A stretch of DNA of 64,000 nucleotides, from NCBI GenBank assembly GCA_964384465.1, contig CAYLLT010000019.1, positions 1-64,000 of the forward strand, in the 5' to 3' direction. The notes beneath the pieces were generated by a model, which was given only the letters and a program-made list of their open reading frames with translations, did not search any database and was not told where the DNA came from. The translations under genes were made by a program, and so were the position numbers. Source of the stretch: CAYLLT01 sp964384465. GTDB taxonomy: Bacteria > Planctomycetota > Phycisphaerae > UBA1845 > PWPN01. Positions 8,933 to 20,331 of this stretch are shown piece by piece; positions within the stretch are counted from its first letter, which is position 1; every line of letters begins with the position of its first letter.

Positions 8933-9369
8933 GCGTCCTGATCGATACCACCATCTGGTCGCTCGCCCTCCGCCGACGCCGCCACGACCTCAACCTCGAA
9001 GAACGCCGCCTGCTCGAAGAATGGACCGCGCTGGTCAAAAGCGGTCGTGCCGTGCTGGTGGGTCCGATTCAGCAGGAGATACTCTCCGGAGTTCGCCACC
9101 AAACGGATTTTGTCGCCCTCCAACAGCGTCTTTCCGCATTTCCACAACCCGAGATCCTGCCGGCCGATTACGTTCAAGCCGCGGCGTTCTTTAACATCTG
9201 CCGATCCCGCGGAATTGCCGCTACTTCCGTCGACCTCCTTGTCTGCGCGGTGGCCGAACGGCTGAACATACCCATCTTTACCACCGACGCCGATTTCACC
9301 CGGTATGCGAAGGTTCTCCCGATCCGATTGCATAAGCCTCAACCACGTGACGCTCAGAATTCATCATGA
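8929..9369 (+). CDS. vapC: PIN-domain ribonuclease toxin VapC
   Basis: 146 residues from GTG 8929, overlapping the vapB stop (GTGA). The PIN acidic residues are visible: Asp6 (LIDTTIW), Glu50 (QQEIL), Asp102 (SVDLLVC) and Asp120/Asp122 (FTTDADF). These bind Mg2+ in an endoribonuclease that, in characterised members, cuts tRNA or rRNA. Length is typical or slightly long because of a hydrophilic tail. The full catalytic set suggests an active toxin. Confidence 0.92.
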   Translation: MSVLIDTTIWSLALRRRRHDLNLEERRLLEEWTALVKSGRAVLVGPIQQEILSGVRHQTDFVALQQRLSAFPQPEILPADYVQAAAFFNICRSRGIAATSVDLLVCAVAERLNIPIFTTDADFTRYAKVLPIRLHKPQPRDAQNSS

Positions 9370-9386
9370 CCTTTCTGTAATCCTGA

Positions 9387-11036
<1,650 letters not shown>

Positions 11037-11039
11037 TAA

Positions 11040-12722
11040 TCAGTGCCGCGTAACGGCCTGCTTCGTTCGCTGCGACTTCGGGCTCACCGGCGACATCTCG
11101 CAGATGCGCTGCCACATCGCCTTGGCCCGGTCGATCAGGCCCATGTTCTCCAGCGCGACCGCGAGGTTCTCACGGTAATCGAGGTTCCCCGGACGGAGCG
11201 CCACCGCTCGTTCCAGATGCTCGACCGCCATCTCGAACTGTTGCCGGTCGGAAAACATCACGCCGAGCCGGTAGTGCAGATCCACATATTCGGGATTGAG
11301 CGCCAGCGCCTGCTGCAACGTGTGGATCGCCTCCTCCGCCCGGCCCGCTTCGTACAGCGCCAGCCCGAGCTTGATCAGCGCCTTGGTATAGCCGGGGTTG
11401 ATCCGCACCGCCTGACGGTAGGCCTCGATGGCGGCTTCCAGCTTGCCCTGCTGCCGCAAGAGCAGCCCGAGCCGGTAGTGCACGTCCGGATGATTGGGCC
11501 GTTCCTGTGCCGCCGCGCGATGACGCTCGATCTGCTGTTCGATCAGGTTATCGAGCGGGTCGGCGGCGGTGTCGGGTGACGGCGACGGCGCCAGTTGGAG
11601 ATAGAATTCCGCCTCCTGCTGGACGGCGCACTTGAGCTGAAGTCGTGCCACCTCCGAATAGAGGAGCGTGCTGTTCGGTTCGAGGCTGGCCGCCAGCTCA
11701 AAACTCGATGAGGCGTCCGCCGCCCGCCCCGCTTCGTGTTGCGCGACGCCCAGGCCGACATACGACGTCAGCAGCCGGTCGTTGATCTCGATGGCCCGCG
11801 CGAACCGCGTGGCCGCGTCATGGTGTTTTCCGCAACGCATGTATTGCGTGCCGGCCTTGACGTTGGCTTCGAGATACGCCGGATGCTTCTCGATCGCCTG
11901 AAGGTACGACTGGAGCGCGGCCTCATCATTTCCGACGCGGGAGTACAGATCGCCCAGCCGCAGAAAAGTATCCGCGAACTCCGGTTGCTTCTCGGCCAGC
12001 AGATGAAGCTGCTCGATAGCTTCGCGCAGCAGGCCCGATTGTTCCAGCGTATCCACCAGATCGTTGCGCGCTTCCCAATTGTCCGGCTCCATCGTCAGGG
12101 CCCGCTCGAAGCTGTGAATCGCCGATTCGGGCGAACCGTTGCGCAGGTGCAATCCGGCCAGCGTGAGATGCAGCTCCACGTCCCCCGGCTCGTCGCCGAT
12201 CATGGCCAGATACTGCGAGACGGCGTGATCGAGCTGGTTCCGCCGGACGTAAATCGCCGCCAGCCGCTCGCGGGCGTTGCGCAGCGTGGGGCAGCTCCGC
12301 AGCGCGCCGTCATAATGAGCGATCGCTTCGCTGACGTGGCCCTGCCGTTCATAACAGTACGCCAGCCCGAACTGCACGGCCGCATCGCGCGGGTCCAGAT
12401 CGGCGGCCGCGCTGAGCTGCTGCCGCGCTTCGTCGGTCAGTCCCAGCTCATCCAGGCAGCACGCCGCCGCAATGTAATTGAGCGGTGAGGTTCCATCCAT
12501 CTTGACCGCCGACAGAAACGCATCGCGCGCCTGCGAGACCTGCCCGGCCCGCAGATACGAAAAACCGAGTTCCGCGTGAAGCTCGCACCGCTGCGGCTCG
12601 CGCTTGAGCCGTTCGAGCAGCACCGGCCGCTCGCTGACCGCCACATCGCGGAGCCTCTGCTGAAAGGCGTCCGACAGCCGGCCGATGAGGCCTCTTCCAA
12701 GTGTCTCAAGCAGGTAAGACAT
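11040..12722 (-). CDS. Tetratricopeptide repeat protein, 560 residues
   Basis: Almost the entire protein is TPR units (34-residue pairs of helices with the W/G/A/P positions, e.g. YRLGLLLRQQGKLEAAIEAY and LIKLGLALYEAGRAEEAI), about 13 repeats. There is no signal peptide. AAGGGA lies 6 bases before the ATG at 12722. The upstream TPR gene ends 10 bp before, so the two form an operon. TPR arrays mediate protein-protein contacts; no enzymatic domain is visible and the partner is unknown. Confidence 0.85.
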   Translation of the reverse strand: MSYLLETLGRGLIGRLSDAFQQRLRDVAVSERPVLLERLKREPQRCELHAELGFSYLRAGQVSQARDAFLSAVKMDGTSPLNYIAAACCLDELGLTDEARQQLSAAADLDPRDAAVQFGLAYCYERQGHVSEAIAHYDGALRSCPTLRNARERLAAIYVRRNQLDHAVSQYLAMIGDEPGDVELHLTLAGLHLRNGSPESAIHSFERALTMEPDNWEARNDLVDTLEQSGLLREAIEQLHLLAEKQPEFADTFLRLGDLYSRVGNDEAALQSYLQAIEKHPAYLEANVKAGTQYMRCGKHHDAATRFARAIEINDRLLTSYVGLGVAQHEAGRAADASSSFELAASLEPNSTLLYSEVARLQLKCAVQQEAEFYLQLAPSPSPDTAADPLDNLIEQQIERHRAAAQERPNHPDVHYRLGLLLRQQGKLEAAIEAYRQAVRINPGYTKALIKLGLALYEAGRAEEAIHTLQQALALNPEYVDLHYRLGVMFSDRQQFEMAVEHLERAVALRPGNLDYRENLAVALENMGLIDRAKAMWQRICEMSPVSPKSQRTKQAVTRH

Positions 12723-12732
12723 CTATATCCCT

Positions 12733-13980
12733 TCAAGCGGGCAGAGCCGAGAGCGCTTCCCGCGCCGCCTGATAATCTCCATTCAGTTCCACGGCCCGCT
12801 CGAACGCCCGGCGGGCTCGACCCGGCTCACCGCCGCGCCGGCACAACTCGCCGATGAGATAATGCACGTCGGGATAATCGCCGCCCGCGCGGATGGCCTG
12901 TTCGAGCCGCTCCACGCCCGCCGACCACCGGTCCGTCTGTCCATACAGTTGAGCGAGCATCACCAGCGCGCTGACGTAACGAGGGTTGAGTTCGACGGCC
13001 TGCTCGGCGTGCTGAATCGCATCCGCGCTGCGGCCGAGGCGGTCATAGACGGCCCCGCAGTGAAAGTGCAGGTCTGCGAATTCCGGATGCTTCTGAAGGG
13101 CGTTTTCGAGCGTGTCCGCGAGCGCGGAAAACACTTCCTGATCCACGTCGCTGGCGGGGAGCGATAAGAACGCCTGCACGAAATCGGGTTCGGCAAGGAC
13201 CGCTTCCGCAAGCCGATCGAGCGTCGCCTGATCGAATTTGCAGGCGCCGGTGGGTACCTGCCATTGAACCGCCGGCGCGGAAGCGCTCTCCATCAACGAC
13301 TGCGCGAGCAGGTTGAGCTGCCAGGCGATACGCGCGTTGGCCGGGTCCAACTGATGGGCCCGCTCGAGAAATCCCAGCGCCCGCTCGTTCCGTCCGGCCA
13401 GACTCGAACATTGTGCGAGTCGTTCATGTGCCCCGGCGTGCGACGGATCGAGCGCGATCACGCGCTCGAACAACGACTCGGCCTCCGCCAGTTCGTATTC
13501 CGATGCCAGCATGATGCCGAGCTGATAGTGCAGTTCCGCATGGTCCGGCTGGCGACGGACCCCGTCGCGAAGCGTACACAGCGCTTCGATGTGCCCGCCC
13601 TGCTTCCATTGCGTCAGCGCCAGGCGAATCCGGATTTCCGAATTATTCGGCTCGCGTTCCAGCAGCGTCTCCAGTTCGCCCGCCGCCAGATCGAGCCGCC
13701 CGCTGCCGAGATGGCATGCCGCCAGGTATCGACCGAAGCCGCCGCCCTGCGGATTCACCTGCGAGGCGGCGCGAAAATGATGCGTGGCCTCATCGAACTT
13801 GCGCTGACCAAACAACTCGACCGCCAGGTGATAATGCGCCTGCCCGGCGTAGTACCGGCTGAGCAGCGCTGTCGGTCCGCGCGACTCGAACATGAGCGGC
13901 GTGAGATGCCGCACCGCATCCGCATAACGCCTAGCGTTATACGCCGACATGCCCAGGCAGTATTGCTGTTGTATGTTCAT
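12733..13980 (-). CDS. Tetratricopeptide repeat protein, 415 residues
   Basis: A second TPR array protein directly upstream of the 560-residue one. It starts MNIQQQYCLGMSAYNARRYA, and the ATG at 13980 is preceded by GAGGGT. Repeats such as HYQLGIMLASEYELAEAESL and FHCGAVYDRLGRSADAI cover most of the length. A linker (about 225-290) lacks repeats. With its neighbour it probably makes a two-protein scaffold. Transcription is divergent from the lipoprotein gene at 14227. Confidence 0.85.
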   Translation of the reverse strand: MNIQQQYCLGMSAYNARRYADAVRHLTPLMFESRGPTALLSRYYAGQAHYHLAVELFGQRKFDEATHHFRAASQVNPQGGGFGRYLAACHLGSGRLDLAAGELETLLEREPNNSEIRIRLALTQWKQGGHIEALCTLRDGVRRQPDHAELHYQLGIMLASEYELAEAESLFERVIALDPSHAGAHERLAQCSSLAGRNERALGFLERAHQLDPANARIAWQLNLLAQSLMESASAPAVQWQVPTGACKFDQATLDRLAEAVLAEPDFVQAFLSLPASDVDQEVFSALADTLENALQKHPEFADLHFHCGAVYDRLGRSADAIQHAEQAVELNPRYVSALVMLAQLYGQTDRWSAGVERLEQAIRAGGDYPDVHYLIGELCRRGGEPGRARRAFERAVELNGDYQAAREALSALPA

Positions 13981-14226
13981 GACCACCCTCGCGGCTGGGG
14001 TTCGACCGCCCGGCTCCACAGTCACCTCATGCGGGAGACCTGTCAGCTCTATCGGTCACGTCGTGACCGGCAATGAGATGCGAATGCGATACTGAAAACG
14101 AGGAAAAACAGGTTTGGTTGGCCCCGTCGCGTGCTACGGGGGTGGGTGCCGCTCGCCGGCGCCGCTAAATGGGTCCGCATACTTTCAGTCGCCGGAGCGT
14201 CCGAATAGAATGACCGGCGATTGTTC

Positions 14227-15315
14227 ATGAACTGGTCTTTTAACCATCATTCCCCGCTCTCGCTCACTCGCTATTGGACCGCACGTATCCGTCGACGCGG
14301 CGGATGTCTGGTCCTGGCCAGCCTGCTGCTCGTCGCGAGCTGTGAGGATGAGACCTCCCCCGCGCCGCCGCCGCCGCTGCCCAAGGTAGAGAAACCGGCC
14401 CCGCGCACCGTCCGCAAAGAGCCCGGCTTTATCGCGTTCGTCGGCGCCGGCGAAAACGACCCCCTCTGGCCTATTCTCAAAACCAGCGCCGCCGCCTACG
14501 CCGACACGGCCGGCACCGTCGAAATCCGCTACTTCTCCGCACGCGCTCAATCGCCTCAGGCCCAGTTGAAACTCCTCCAGTCGCTGAACGATCCTGAGAT
14601 GCGCGGGCTGTGCATTCAGATCATCGACCCCCAAACGGTCAACACGCTGCTGGAACAGATGGTGGCCCGCGGGATACCGGTCGTCTCCATGGTGCAGCCC
14701 GCGGCGGAGCGGGCCCGCAGCGGCCACGTCGGTTGGGATGAGGAAGCGATCGGCATCATGCTGGCCGACACCACCGTCCGCGCAGTGTCACCAGGTTCGA
14801 TCATGGTCCTGCACGCCGGTCACGAACATCCGCTCTACGCCCAGCGGCTCACGGCGTTCGAGAAACGGATCGCGCTCTCACCGGAGGTCGAGATCTTCGC
14901 CGGCATCGACTGCCATATGGATGGGCTTGAAGCCCGCAAGATCATGCGCGATCGGATGGAGCGCTACCCGCGACTGTCGGCATGGGTCGCGCTGGACGAT
15001 TGGCCGATCCGCGACGTGGGGCTGAGCGATGATTTCATGCCGCCAAGCTGCAAGCTGATCACCTTCGGCGGCGGACCGGCCCACTGGCCGCTGATCCGCA
15101 GCGGGCGATGCCCCGCCGTCGTGACCGCCTGTTACAACGAGCTCGGACCCAAGGCCGTGCAGTTCTGCGAGACCGCCATCCGCGGCCCATCCATGTTCGG
15201 CAGCCGCTTCCACGCCCCTCTGCGCACCGTCTGGGCCGCCAACCTCGATGACTTTATGCGCGACTGGACGTACTGGTCCACCGGTGAGTACCCGACCAAA
15301 CAACTGGCGCAGTGA
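14227..15315 (+). CDS. Periplasmic sugar-binding-type lipoprotein (Peripla_BP_4 fold)
   Basis: About 362 residues. The N-terminus carries arginines, a hydrophobic core and the lipobox-like LLVASC followed by a Pro-rich linker. The rest resembles ribose/xylose-type substrate-binding proteins (GFIAFVGAGENDPLW, then GLCIQIIDP, GIPVVSM, and GHVGWDEEAIG). No permease or ATPase gene is adjacent: upstream is a divergent TPR pair, downstream an HTTM gene. It may feed a transporter encoded elsewhere or act as a sensor. The start is the ATG at 14227; a TTG two codons earlier is in frame. Confidence 0.78.
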   Translation: MNWSFNHHSPLSLTRYWTARIRRRGGCLVLASLLLVASCEDETSPAPPPPLPKVEKPAPRTVRKEPGFIAFVGAGENDPLWPILKTSAAAYADTAGTVEIRYFSARAQSPQAQLKLLQSLNDPEMRGLCIQIIDPQTVNTLLEQMVARGIPVVSMVQPAAERARSGHVGWDEEAIGIMLADTTVRAVSPGSIMVLHAGHEHPLYAQRLTAFEKRIALSPEVEIFAGIDCHMDGLEARKIMRDRMERYPRLSAWVALDDWPIRDVGLSDDFMPPSCKLITFGGGPAHWPLIRSGRCPAVVTACYNELGPKAVQFCETAIRGPSMFGSRFHAPLRTVWAANLDDFMRDWTYWSTGEYPTKQLAQ

Positions 15316-15361
15316 GATACAATATTGGGATACTCTGATCCGCCGCGAACGAGAATCTGAA

Positions 15362-16882
15362 ATGGAGAGAGAGCACTCGACAGCCGCCGCCCTTGAGACG
15401 AACACGACCGTCGCACATCGGCCGGAGTCGAGGACGGGTCGGGTTTCGTGGGTGAGGCAACTTTTCCAGCCAATCCCCATCACCCCGCTCGTGTACTTCC
15501 GCATCGCCTTCGGGGCGATCATGTTCTGGGAGGTCTGGCGGTACTTCAAATATGGCTGGATCCAGCGCATCTACATCGATCCGCCGGTCCACTTCAAATA
15601 TTTCGGCTTCGAGTGGGTCCGCCCCTGGCCGGGCGATGGCATGTACCTGCATTTACTGGTTATCGGTATCCTCGCCCTATGCGTCGCGATCGGCCTGTGG
15701 TACCGCTGGGCCGCGGCCCTGTTCTTTCTCGGCTTCACCTATGTCTTTCTTCTTGATGAGGCCCAGTACCTCAACCATCTTTATCTCGTCTGCCTGGTCA
15801 GCTTCCTCATGATCTTCATCCCCGCCCACCGCGCGTTATCATTCGACGCCTGGCGCAACCCCGCTCTGCGCTCGGCAACCGCTCCGCTCTGGGCGCTCTG
15901 GCTGCTGCGTCTCCAGGTCGCGATCCCCTACTTCTACGGCGGCATCGCCAAGCTCAATCTCGACTGGCTGCGCGGCGAGCCGATCCGTTCGTGGCTCGGC
16001 GACCGGCTGTACATTCCCGTGATCACGCCGCTGCTGGGCAAGGAGTTCGTCGTGATGGTCATCTGCTACGGCGGGCTGCTGCTCGATCTGCTGGTTGTGC
16101 CGATGCTGCTGTGGCGGCGCACCCGCCTGCCGGCCATGGCGGCCATGATCGCATTCCACCTGTCCAACGCATTCATGTTTCGGATCGGGATCTTCCCCTG
16201 GTTCATGATCGCCGCCACCATGCTGTACCTGCCCATCCCGTGGTGGCATCGAATACAGTCATTTCTGAGCCGCGACCGTGAGGGAACGGTGGAAGGGACT
16301 GCAAGCCCGCTCGCTGGCGCTCGCGGCTCTGATGAAGCGCCTCCCGCGCGGCACCGCGCCCTCACCCTCGCTCTCCTCGGCGCGTGGGCCGCGTTTCAAC
16401 TTCTGTTCCCGCTGCGGCACTTCCTGTATCCGGGGGTGGTCCACTGGACGGAGGAAGGCCACCGCTTCTCGTGGCACATGAAGCTGCGCAGCAAGGACGG
16501 CTGGTCGGAATTCCTGGCCCATGACCCGGTCAGCAATCAGACCTGGATCGTCGAGCCGCTCGACTTCGGCCTGACGCCCAAGCAGATCCACCGCCTCGGC
16601 ACGCAGCCGGACATGATCCTTCAGTTCAGCCACATCATCGCCGAAGAGTTGCGGCGGGACGGTTATCCGCGGATCGAAGTGCGCGCCGAGGTGGAAACAT
16701 CGTTGAACGGCCGCCGGCCGCAGCTCCTCATCGATCCGCAGGTCAATCTCGCCGAGGTGAAGCGCAGCCTGTGGCCGGCCAAATGGATCGTCCCTCTGCA
16801 CGTCCCGCTGAACGATCGCGCATCGGCGGAAACACAGCCCGCGGACGAAGAAGCCGGCGGAGCTTCGCCGGAAGCCGAGTAG
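15362..16882 (+). CDS. HTTM-domain (vitamin K-dependent gamma-carboxylase-like) membrane protein
   Basis: 506 residues. After a hydrophilic N-terminus, several membrane segments (e.g. LLVIGILALCVAIGLWY, AALFFLGFTYVFLLDEAQYL, ALWLLRLQVAIPYFYGGIAKL, GGLLLDLLVVPMLLW) match the HTTM domain shared with vertebrate gamma-glutamyl carboxylase. The C-terminal 130 residues are a soluble domain (HRFSWHMKLRSKDGWSEF). Bacterial members are common in planctomycetes but their substrates are mostly unknown. A palindromic element sits inside the frame at 16267-16329 (about codons 302-323), just before the next membrane helix. Convergent with the sugar dehydratase gene. Confidence 0.85.
   Translation: MEREHSTAAALETNTTVAHRPESRTGRVSWVRQLFQPIPITPLVYFRIAFGAIMFWEVWRYFKYGWIQRIYIDPPVHFKYFGFEWVRPWPGDGMYLHLLVIGILALCVAIGLWYRWAAALFFLGFTYVFLLDEAQYLNHLYLVCLVSFLMIFIPAHRALSFDAWRNPALRSATAPLWALWLLRLQVAIPYFYGGIAKLNLDWLRGEPIRSWLGDRLYIPVITPLLGKEFVVMVICYGGLLLDLLVVPMLLWRRTRLPAMAAMIAFHLSNAFMFRIGIFPWFMIAATMLYLPIPWWHRIQSFLSRDREGTVEGTASPLAGARGSDEAPPARHRALTLALLGAWAAFQLLFPLRHFLYPGVVHWTEEGHRFSWHMKLRSKDGWSEFLAHDPVSNQTWIVEPLDFGLTPKQIHRLGTQPDMILQFSHIIAEELRRDGYPRIEVRAEVETSLNGRRPQLLIDPQVNLAEVKRSLWPAKWIVPLHVPLNDRASAETQPADEEAGGASPEAE
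16267..16329. repeat. Dispersed palindrome family A inside the HTTM gene
   Basis: GAGCCGCGACCGTGAGGGA on one side and CGCTCGCTGGCGCTCGCGGC on the other form an imperfect inverted repeat of 63 bp. It is the same family as the intergenic copies at 25859-25917 and 37686-37750. It is read in frame as a hydrophilic loop between two membrane segments of the HTTM protein. Confidence 0.72.
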
Positions 16883-16954
16883 ATGACCCGAGGCGGTTGC
16901 CGCTGCCCATGACCGTTCTGGCGCGGCACGGGGCAAGCTGATCTGCCCAACCGT

Positions 16955-19018
16955 TTACCCGTGGCGGATATCAAGCTCTGGGCCGGCTGTGACTGCCCGC
17001 ATGCTGGAAATCGACTCGTCGATCTCAACCGGCAGTTCAGAGGATTTACCCGTTTCCGGAAGGATCGATGGCGTGTACTCGGGAACCAGGCGCTGCAACT
17101 GGGCGCGGACTTCCTCGGCCGTTCCGGTATCCATGATCGACATCATCCGCGAGATGCCGTCGCACACGCGGTTGAAGTCCTCCGGGCGCTTGTTGATGAT
17201 GCCGATCTTGGGGTGCGGCGTGCGGCTGACGTTTTCGCCGTTGATGGAAAGCTCTTCAAAAAGCTTCTCGCCGGGCCGGATGCCGGTGAAGCGGATTTCG
17301 ATATCGTCGTGCGGACGCAGCCCGCTGAGCGTGATGAGGTCCACCGCCAGGTCGATGATCTTGACCGGCTCGCCCATGTCCAACAGGAAGATTTCGCCGC
17401 CCCGGCCCATCGCCCCCGCCTGGAGCACGAGCTGCGCGGCCTCGGGGATGGTCATGAAGTAGCGCGTCATCTCCGGATGCGTCACCGTCACCGGCCCGCC
17501 GCGGGCGATCTGCTCTTTGAAGATCGGCACCACGCTGCCGTTGCTGCCGAGGACGTTGCCGAAACGAACGGTGACGAACTCCGTGCGGCTCTGCGTGTGG
17601 CTGCTGAGCTGCTGGACGTACATCTCCGCGACGCGCTTGCTACAGCCCATGATGCTGGTGGGGTTCACCGCCTTGTCGGTGGAGATCATGACGAGCTTGT
17701 CCACGCCGGCGTCCGAAGCGGCATCGGCCAGGCAGCGCGTCCCGGCGATGTTGTTCTTGATGGCTTCGCCCGGGTTCCACTCCATCATCGGCACGTGCTT
17801 GTGGGCGGCGGCATGAAACACCGCCGTCGGCCGATGCACGCGGAGGATCTCGCGGATGCGGCGGCTGTCCGAAATGTCCGCCACCATCGGCACGCGGCTG
17901 ATCTCCGGGCAGTTCATCCCCAGCTCGCGGTCGATCTCGAACAGGGCATTCTCCATCCGTTCGACCAGCAGCAGCCGCTGCGGCTTGAACCGCGCGATCT
18001 GCCGGCACATCTCCGAGCCGATCGAGCCGCCCGCACCCGTGACCATCACCACTTTGCCGCGGATATACTCGCCGATCGCCTTCGTATCCAGCGTGACCGG
18101 ATCGCGGCCCAGCAAATCCTCGATGTCCACCGGCCGGATCTGGCTGACCTGCACCTTGCCTTCGATCAGATCGCTCACCGCCGGCACCGTGCGGAACCGC
18201 AGGTTCATGCCCTGACAACGTTCGATGAGGCTGCGGATCTGCCGCTGCGTCGCCGAGGGGATCGCGATGAGCACTTCGTCAACCGCCTGCTCCAGGCAGA
18301 TCTCGCGCATATCGCTGGTTTTTCCCAACACTTCGATGCCGCGGATGCGGGCCCGCTGCTTGGCGCTGTCGTCGTCGACGAAACCCACCACCACGTAACG
18401 GTCTTCCGACGTGCGGATGATCTCGCGAAGGATGGAGTCACCCGCGTCGCCCGCCCCCACGATCAACAGGCGGGTCTGTGACGCCGCGGCCAAGGGGCGC
18501 AGCTCCTCGTAGTAGAAGCGGTAGCCCACGCGTGCCGCGGACACCAGCGCGATGGTGAACACCCAGTCCAGCAGAAAAACCGAGTTGGGCACGAAAAACG
18601 TCCATGGCGGCGGCAGGTGCAGAATGCGCACCGGCAGCCACGCGTAGAGGTAATAGAGGGTAACGCAGAGGAATATGCTCCAGTGCGACGCCCGCACGAT
18701 CGCGAACAGGTCGCGCAACCCGACGTACCGCCAGGAATCGCGATACAACCGCTGCCATGCGAAGATCGCCAGCTTCACCGCCAGCGTCAGCGGCAGGTAA
18801 ACCAGGTACTGCTGGCGGAACCAGGGCGTCTCGAGCTTGAAGTTGTAAGCCAGCGCGAAAGCGATCAGAAGACTGAAGGCAAAAAGGACCGCGTGGGCGG
18901 TCACCGAGAGGACCATGCGGTAGCGCACGCGCCAGTTCACGGGAACGTCCGCCGGAATCGGGCCCGCGCCGTTGCCGCCGCTCTCGGCACCTGAATCTCC
19001 GCTCGTGTCCGCCCTCAC
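16955..19018 (-). CDS. FlaA1/CapD-type membrane nucleotide-sugar 4,6-dehydratase
   Basis: 687 residues. Four N-terminal membrane helices (about 30-150), a CoA_binding_3-like Rossmann domain (LLIVGAGDAGDSILREI), then a Polysacc_synt_2 SDR domain with MVTGAGGSIGSEMCRQI for NAD(P) and the active-site segment STDKAVNPTSIMGCSKR. This is the WbpM/PglF/CapD architecture: dehydration of UDP-GlcNAc-type sugars at the inner membrane for capsule, O-antigen or glycan synthesis. The longest start is a GTG at 19018 with AGGAAGG about 10 bases upstream. No other polysaccharide genes are adjacent; a glycosyltransferase is at 38 kb. Confidence 0.9.
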   Translation of the reverse strand: MRADTSGDSGAESGGNGAGPIPADVPVNWRVRYRMVLSVTAHAVLFAFSLLIAFALAYNFKLETPWFRQQYLVYLPLTLAVKLAIFAWQRLYRDSWRYVGLRDLFAIVRASHWSIFLCVTLYYLYAWLPVRILHLPPPWTFFVPNSVFLLDWVFTIALVSAARVGYRFYYEELRPLAAASQTRLLIVGAGDAGDSILREIIRTSEDRYVVVGFVDDDSAKQRARIRGIEVLGKTSDMREICLEQAVDEVLIAIPSATQRQIRSLIERCQGMNLRFRTVPAVSDLIEGKVQVSQIRPVDIEDLLGRDPVTLDTKAIGEYIRGKVVMVTGAGGSIGSEMCRQIARFKPQRLLLVERMENALFEIDRELGMNCPEISRVPMVADISDSRRIREILRVHRPTAVFHAAAHKHVPMMEWNPGEAIKNNIAGTRCLADAASDAGVDKLVMISTDKAVNPTSIMGCSKRVAEMYVQQLSSHTQSRTEFVTVRFGNVLGSNGSVVPIFKEQIARGGPVTVTHPEMTRYFMTIPEAAQLVLQAGAMGRGGEIFLLDMGEPVKIIDLAVDLITLSGLRPHDDIEIRFTGIRPGEKLFEELSINGENVSRTPHPKIGIINKRPEDFNRVCDGISRMMSIMDTGTAEEVRAQLQRLVPEYTPSILPETGKSSELPVEIDESISSMRAVTAGPELDIRHG

Positions 19019-19149
19019 CGGTCAGGATCCTTCCTGAGAATGGTCTGCGTGCATGACAGGACCGTTTTTCTCCCTCCGCGTCTCACGGCTCCGCACCCGC
19101 CACGGCGGGGCCGCACCCTGGCGAAACCGTGTCTCCGAGATATGACGCT

Positions 19150-20331
19150 CTATTCGATCATCACTCGCGACGGGATCGGAGATACCGAAATCGGCGCCGG
19201 TCTCGACGTGCTCCCGGCCGAATTCGACCCGGAGACCCTGGCACGGGCCCTTTCCATCACGGTCAACAGTTTCGGCCAGGGCTCTACTATTGTGGGACCG
19301 ACCAGTTGCTTGGCATAAAACATGGCATTGACGTAGTCCTTCTTGCCCCACAACACAAACGCGCGAAGTGCTTTGGAAGCGGAGTCATTCGGATTCACGA
19401 TCGAGAGTTGCTCCACACGGCGAACGTGTTCCGCGTAATCGGTCTTCGTGCCGTAGAAGGATTCCACATCACCCATCTGACTGAGGAAATCGGCATCACG
19501 GATATCCCCGGTGCCCCGGTCGTTACGGAGAAGATATTTCAGCGCATTAACCGCCAGCGAATACTGCCCCGATGCGAGAGATGCATGGAGGACAGCCAGT
19601 TCAACCTCCGTCCGCGCTTTCGGATCGCCCAGCGTCACCGCTTCGGCGAGCGCGAAGATGTCACATGCCTGCCGATATTCACCCGCGTGGAACCGAGCCC
19701 ATCCCTCCTTGATATAGCTGTTCCGCCGTCCGGCGATGTAATCCCGGGCCAGGTCGTCGCGATGCACCTGGCTCTTATCAACGCCCATTTCCGCTTCGGC
19801 GGTCGGGCGGGTGGTTGACGACGCCAGCAAGGGATTCACCACAACATTTGAGCCCGACTGCGGCGCCGCTGCATCCGACGCTTCCGTTTGCCGCAGGAGC
19901 ATCATCGGCTTATCGACCGAGAATGGGGGCAAGCTGGGCCCGCGGGGTCCTCGGCCGCCGAATCCATTCTGCAACAGATTCGGATAGCGCCGGCCCAGCA
20001 GCGACGTGCCGGTACTGCGTAAACCGCCGCCCCCCTGAAAACCGCCAGGCGCCGCTCTGCCGCGGCTGCGAAATCCGCCCAGGGATGGCGGATCGGGCAG
20101 CGTCGCCACAGAGTTCGCGTTCCGCTGCGGGAGCGGGCTGGCCAAACCGCTCAACCCGCCAAGTGTGCCGGACAGGGTACCCGTGATTCTTTCAGAAGGA
20201 CGGCCGGATTGACTGCCGACGCTGACTTGAGCACAGACGGATCCCGCGCTGACCAGCACCACGCCCACTGAACACCAGCAAAAACGTGCCCGCATCTGTG
20301 CGACAGAGATCAACAAGCGGCATCGCGTCAT
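19150..20331 (-). CDS. Secreted hypothetical protein with TPR-like C-terminal half
   Basis: 393 residues. A signal peptide (FCWCSVGVVLVSAGSVCAQ) is followed by a Gly/Ser/Arg-rich, probably disordered stretch (about 40-130), then a helical region (about 190-390) with TPR-like pattern (IKEGWARFHAGEYRQACDIF, then ASLASGQYSLAVNALKYLL). I do not recognise a named family. Fits a periplasmic scaffold protein of the type common in planctomycetes. ATG 20331 is used; an ATG 12 codons downstream would still leave a signal peptide. Confidence 0.72.
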   Translation of the reverse strand: MTRCRLLISVAQMRARFCWCSVGVVLVSAGSVCAQVSVGSQSGRPSERITGTLSGTLGGLSGLASPLPQRNANSVATLPDPPSLGGFRSRGRAAPGGFQGGGGLRSTGTSLLGRRYPNLLQNGFGGRGPRGPSLPPFSVDKPMMLLRQTEASDAAAPQSGSNVVVNPLLASSTTRPTAEAEMGVDKSQVHRDDLARDYIAGRRNSYIKEGWARFHAGEYRQACDIFALAEAVTLGDPKARTEVELAVLHASLASGQYSLAVNALKYLLRNDRGTGDIRDADFLSQMGDVESFYGTKTDYAEHVRRVEQLSIVNPNDSASKALRAFVLWGKKDYVNAMFYAKQLVGPTIVEPWPKLLTVMERARARVSGSNSAGSTSRPAPISVSPIPSRVMIE

